From contig SLIE01000352.1 in the NCBI GenBank assembly GCA_007135795.1, positions 1 through 5,126 of the forward strand: a DNA stretch of 5,126 bases, written 5' to 3'. The translations under genes were made by a program, and so were the position numbers. Under the pieces are notes generated by a model, which was given only the letters and a program-made list of their open reading frames with translations, was not told the DNA's origin and did no database searches. This DNA comes from Desulfobacterales bacterium (GTDB taxonomy: Bacteria > Desulfobacterota > Desulfobacteria > Desulfobacterales > Desulfosalsimonadaceae). Shown one piece after another: positions 4,506 through 5,126 of this stretch (the stretch's first letter is position 1; the number at the start of each line of letters is the position of its first letter).

Positions 4506-5126
4506 TTACTGCTGAGCAAAACGTAAAATCGCACCTGCATGATATTTTTGAAATTCTTCATGAGGTGAAACAATATGCCTGACCTCGGCATTTTGCATCA
4601 GGGCGACTTCCACCATTTCATCTATCAGGTCATTGACCTCGCTCATCGGACGATTGCAAAGCGGGCAGTTTTCTTTGTCGGATGAGAGCGTATGATCATC
4701 GTAGCATATGTAGCCGGTTCTTCTGTAGCCGCGCTCAATTGCCAGGGTGTGTACCTGCCCTTTTGCAAGCGCCTTGATAACCGGGTCGATTCCCAGGAGG
4801 CCCAGGTTCCCGGGGGAACTTTTCTCGAAAATCATATCGACGAGACGGATTTCCTGTGCGCGTTCGTATTTTGCTGCTGTTTCCAGTGCCAATTGTTTTA
4901 AATCGCTGTCTTTTGAAGTCGGCTGCGCAGTAAATTCACCTGCAAGCCGCTCTTGAAGATAGCTGTGCAGATGCCCTTTCAGCCAAGGCCTGCTTCTGTC
5001 ATCCGGCGTGCCGATGATGAGCCTGGTAAATTTTTGTTTCTTGAAGTATTCAAAAGTTTTGTCCGCGGCGTCCCTCAGGTGCCGATGAAAGTGCTCCTTG
5101 ATATGATCTTCAATGCCCTTGTCCCA
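4506..5126 (-). CDS. Bacterial eRF1-like (baeRF-type) protein (partial, N-terminus beyond window)
   Basis: The reverse strand is open from the window edge to a TAA at 4506, giving the last 206 residues. There is no ATG in the first 78 codons, so the start lies outside. Visible blocks are FHRHLRDAADKTFEYF (fragment residues 13-28), FTRLIIGTPDD (33-43), ALAKGQVHTLAIERGY (119-134), ENCPLC (152-157) and a C-terminal DEMVEVALMQNAEVRHI (169-185). This order resembles domains 2 and 3 of archaeo-eukaryotic peptide-release-factor relatives found in bacteria (baeRF families): an HLR..., LIIG region, then an L30e-like domain with the VHTL strand and a cysteine knuckle. These bacterial proteins are poorly characterised; ribosome-associated rescue or stress roles have been suggested. 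Whether a GGQ-like catalytic loop exists cannot be seen here. It is convergent with the diiron gene. Confidence 0.75.
   Translation of the reverse strand, partial: WDKGIEDHIKEHFHRHLRDAADKTFEYFKKQKFTRLIIGTPDDRSRPWLKGHLHSYLQERLAGEFTAQPTSKDSDLKQLALETAAKYERAQEIRLVDMIFEKSSPGNLGLLGIDPVIKALAKGQVHTLAIERGYRRTGYICYDDHTLSSDKENCPLCNRPMSEVNDLIDEMVEVALMQNAEVRHIVSPHEEFQKYHAGAILRFAQQ

Noticed and set aside
4690..4956. Plus-strand frames over the baeRF-like gene
   Set aside because: They are antisense to a longer frame with recognisable domain blocks.
1..5126. CRISPR arrays, tRNA or rRNA genes, transposases, phage or defence genes
   Set aside because: I saw no regularly spaced direct repeats, cloverleaf-like sequence, rRNA signature or recombinase motifs in the window.

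Overview
The window looks like chromosome from an anaerobic, probably sulfate-reducing or related Desulfobacterota (deltaproteobacterial) bacterium. This is inferred from gene content (a free-standing rubredoxin next to a rubrerythrin-type diiron protein, a zinc-ribbon HDOD regulator, a DUF523/TudS-type iron-sulfur protein) and from a long degenerate palindromic repeat of a kind I remember from such genomes. No database search was possible, so the assignment is tentative.

Layout. Positions 1-509 (minus) hold the N-terminal 169 residues of a DUF523/TudS-type protein, cut by the window edge. Positions 510-779 have no gene but contain its putative promoter and a 160-bp imperfect palindrome (588-747). 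A START/SRPBCC-fold protein follows at 780-1265 (plus). It converges on a 346-residue zinc-ribbon HDOD signalling protein at 1368-2408 (minus), which has a near-consensus sigma-70 promoter at 2483-2511. The AT-rich stretch 2409-3121 has no confident gene. It holds a doubtful or decayed reading frame (2530-2895, minus), a short hairpin sharing 11 bp with the 588-747 repeat, and two more hairpins.

Positions 3122-4412 form a compact plus-strand cluster behind a good promoter (3053-3081): an exported PrcB-like protein, a rubredoxin with unusual cysteine spacing, and a two-helix-pair diiron protein of the rubrerythrin/ferritin-like superfamily. The last two have strong Shine-Dalgarno sequences. 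Together they read as a rubrerythrin split into separate electron-donor and diiron genes, likely for peroxide or oxygen defence. The cluster ends at two stacked inverted repeats (4437-4501). These lie between it and a convergent, partial minus-strand gene (4506-5126) resembling the bacterial eRF1-like (baeRF) family.

There are no tRNA or rRNA genes, CRISPR arrays or intact insertion sequences. I see no clearly new multi-gene system. The most unusual points are the C-X4-C-G-C rubredoxin in its split operon, the apparent relocation of a cysteine in the TudS-like protein, and the degenerate palindromic repeats.
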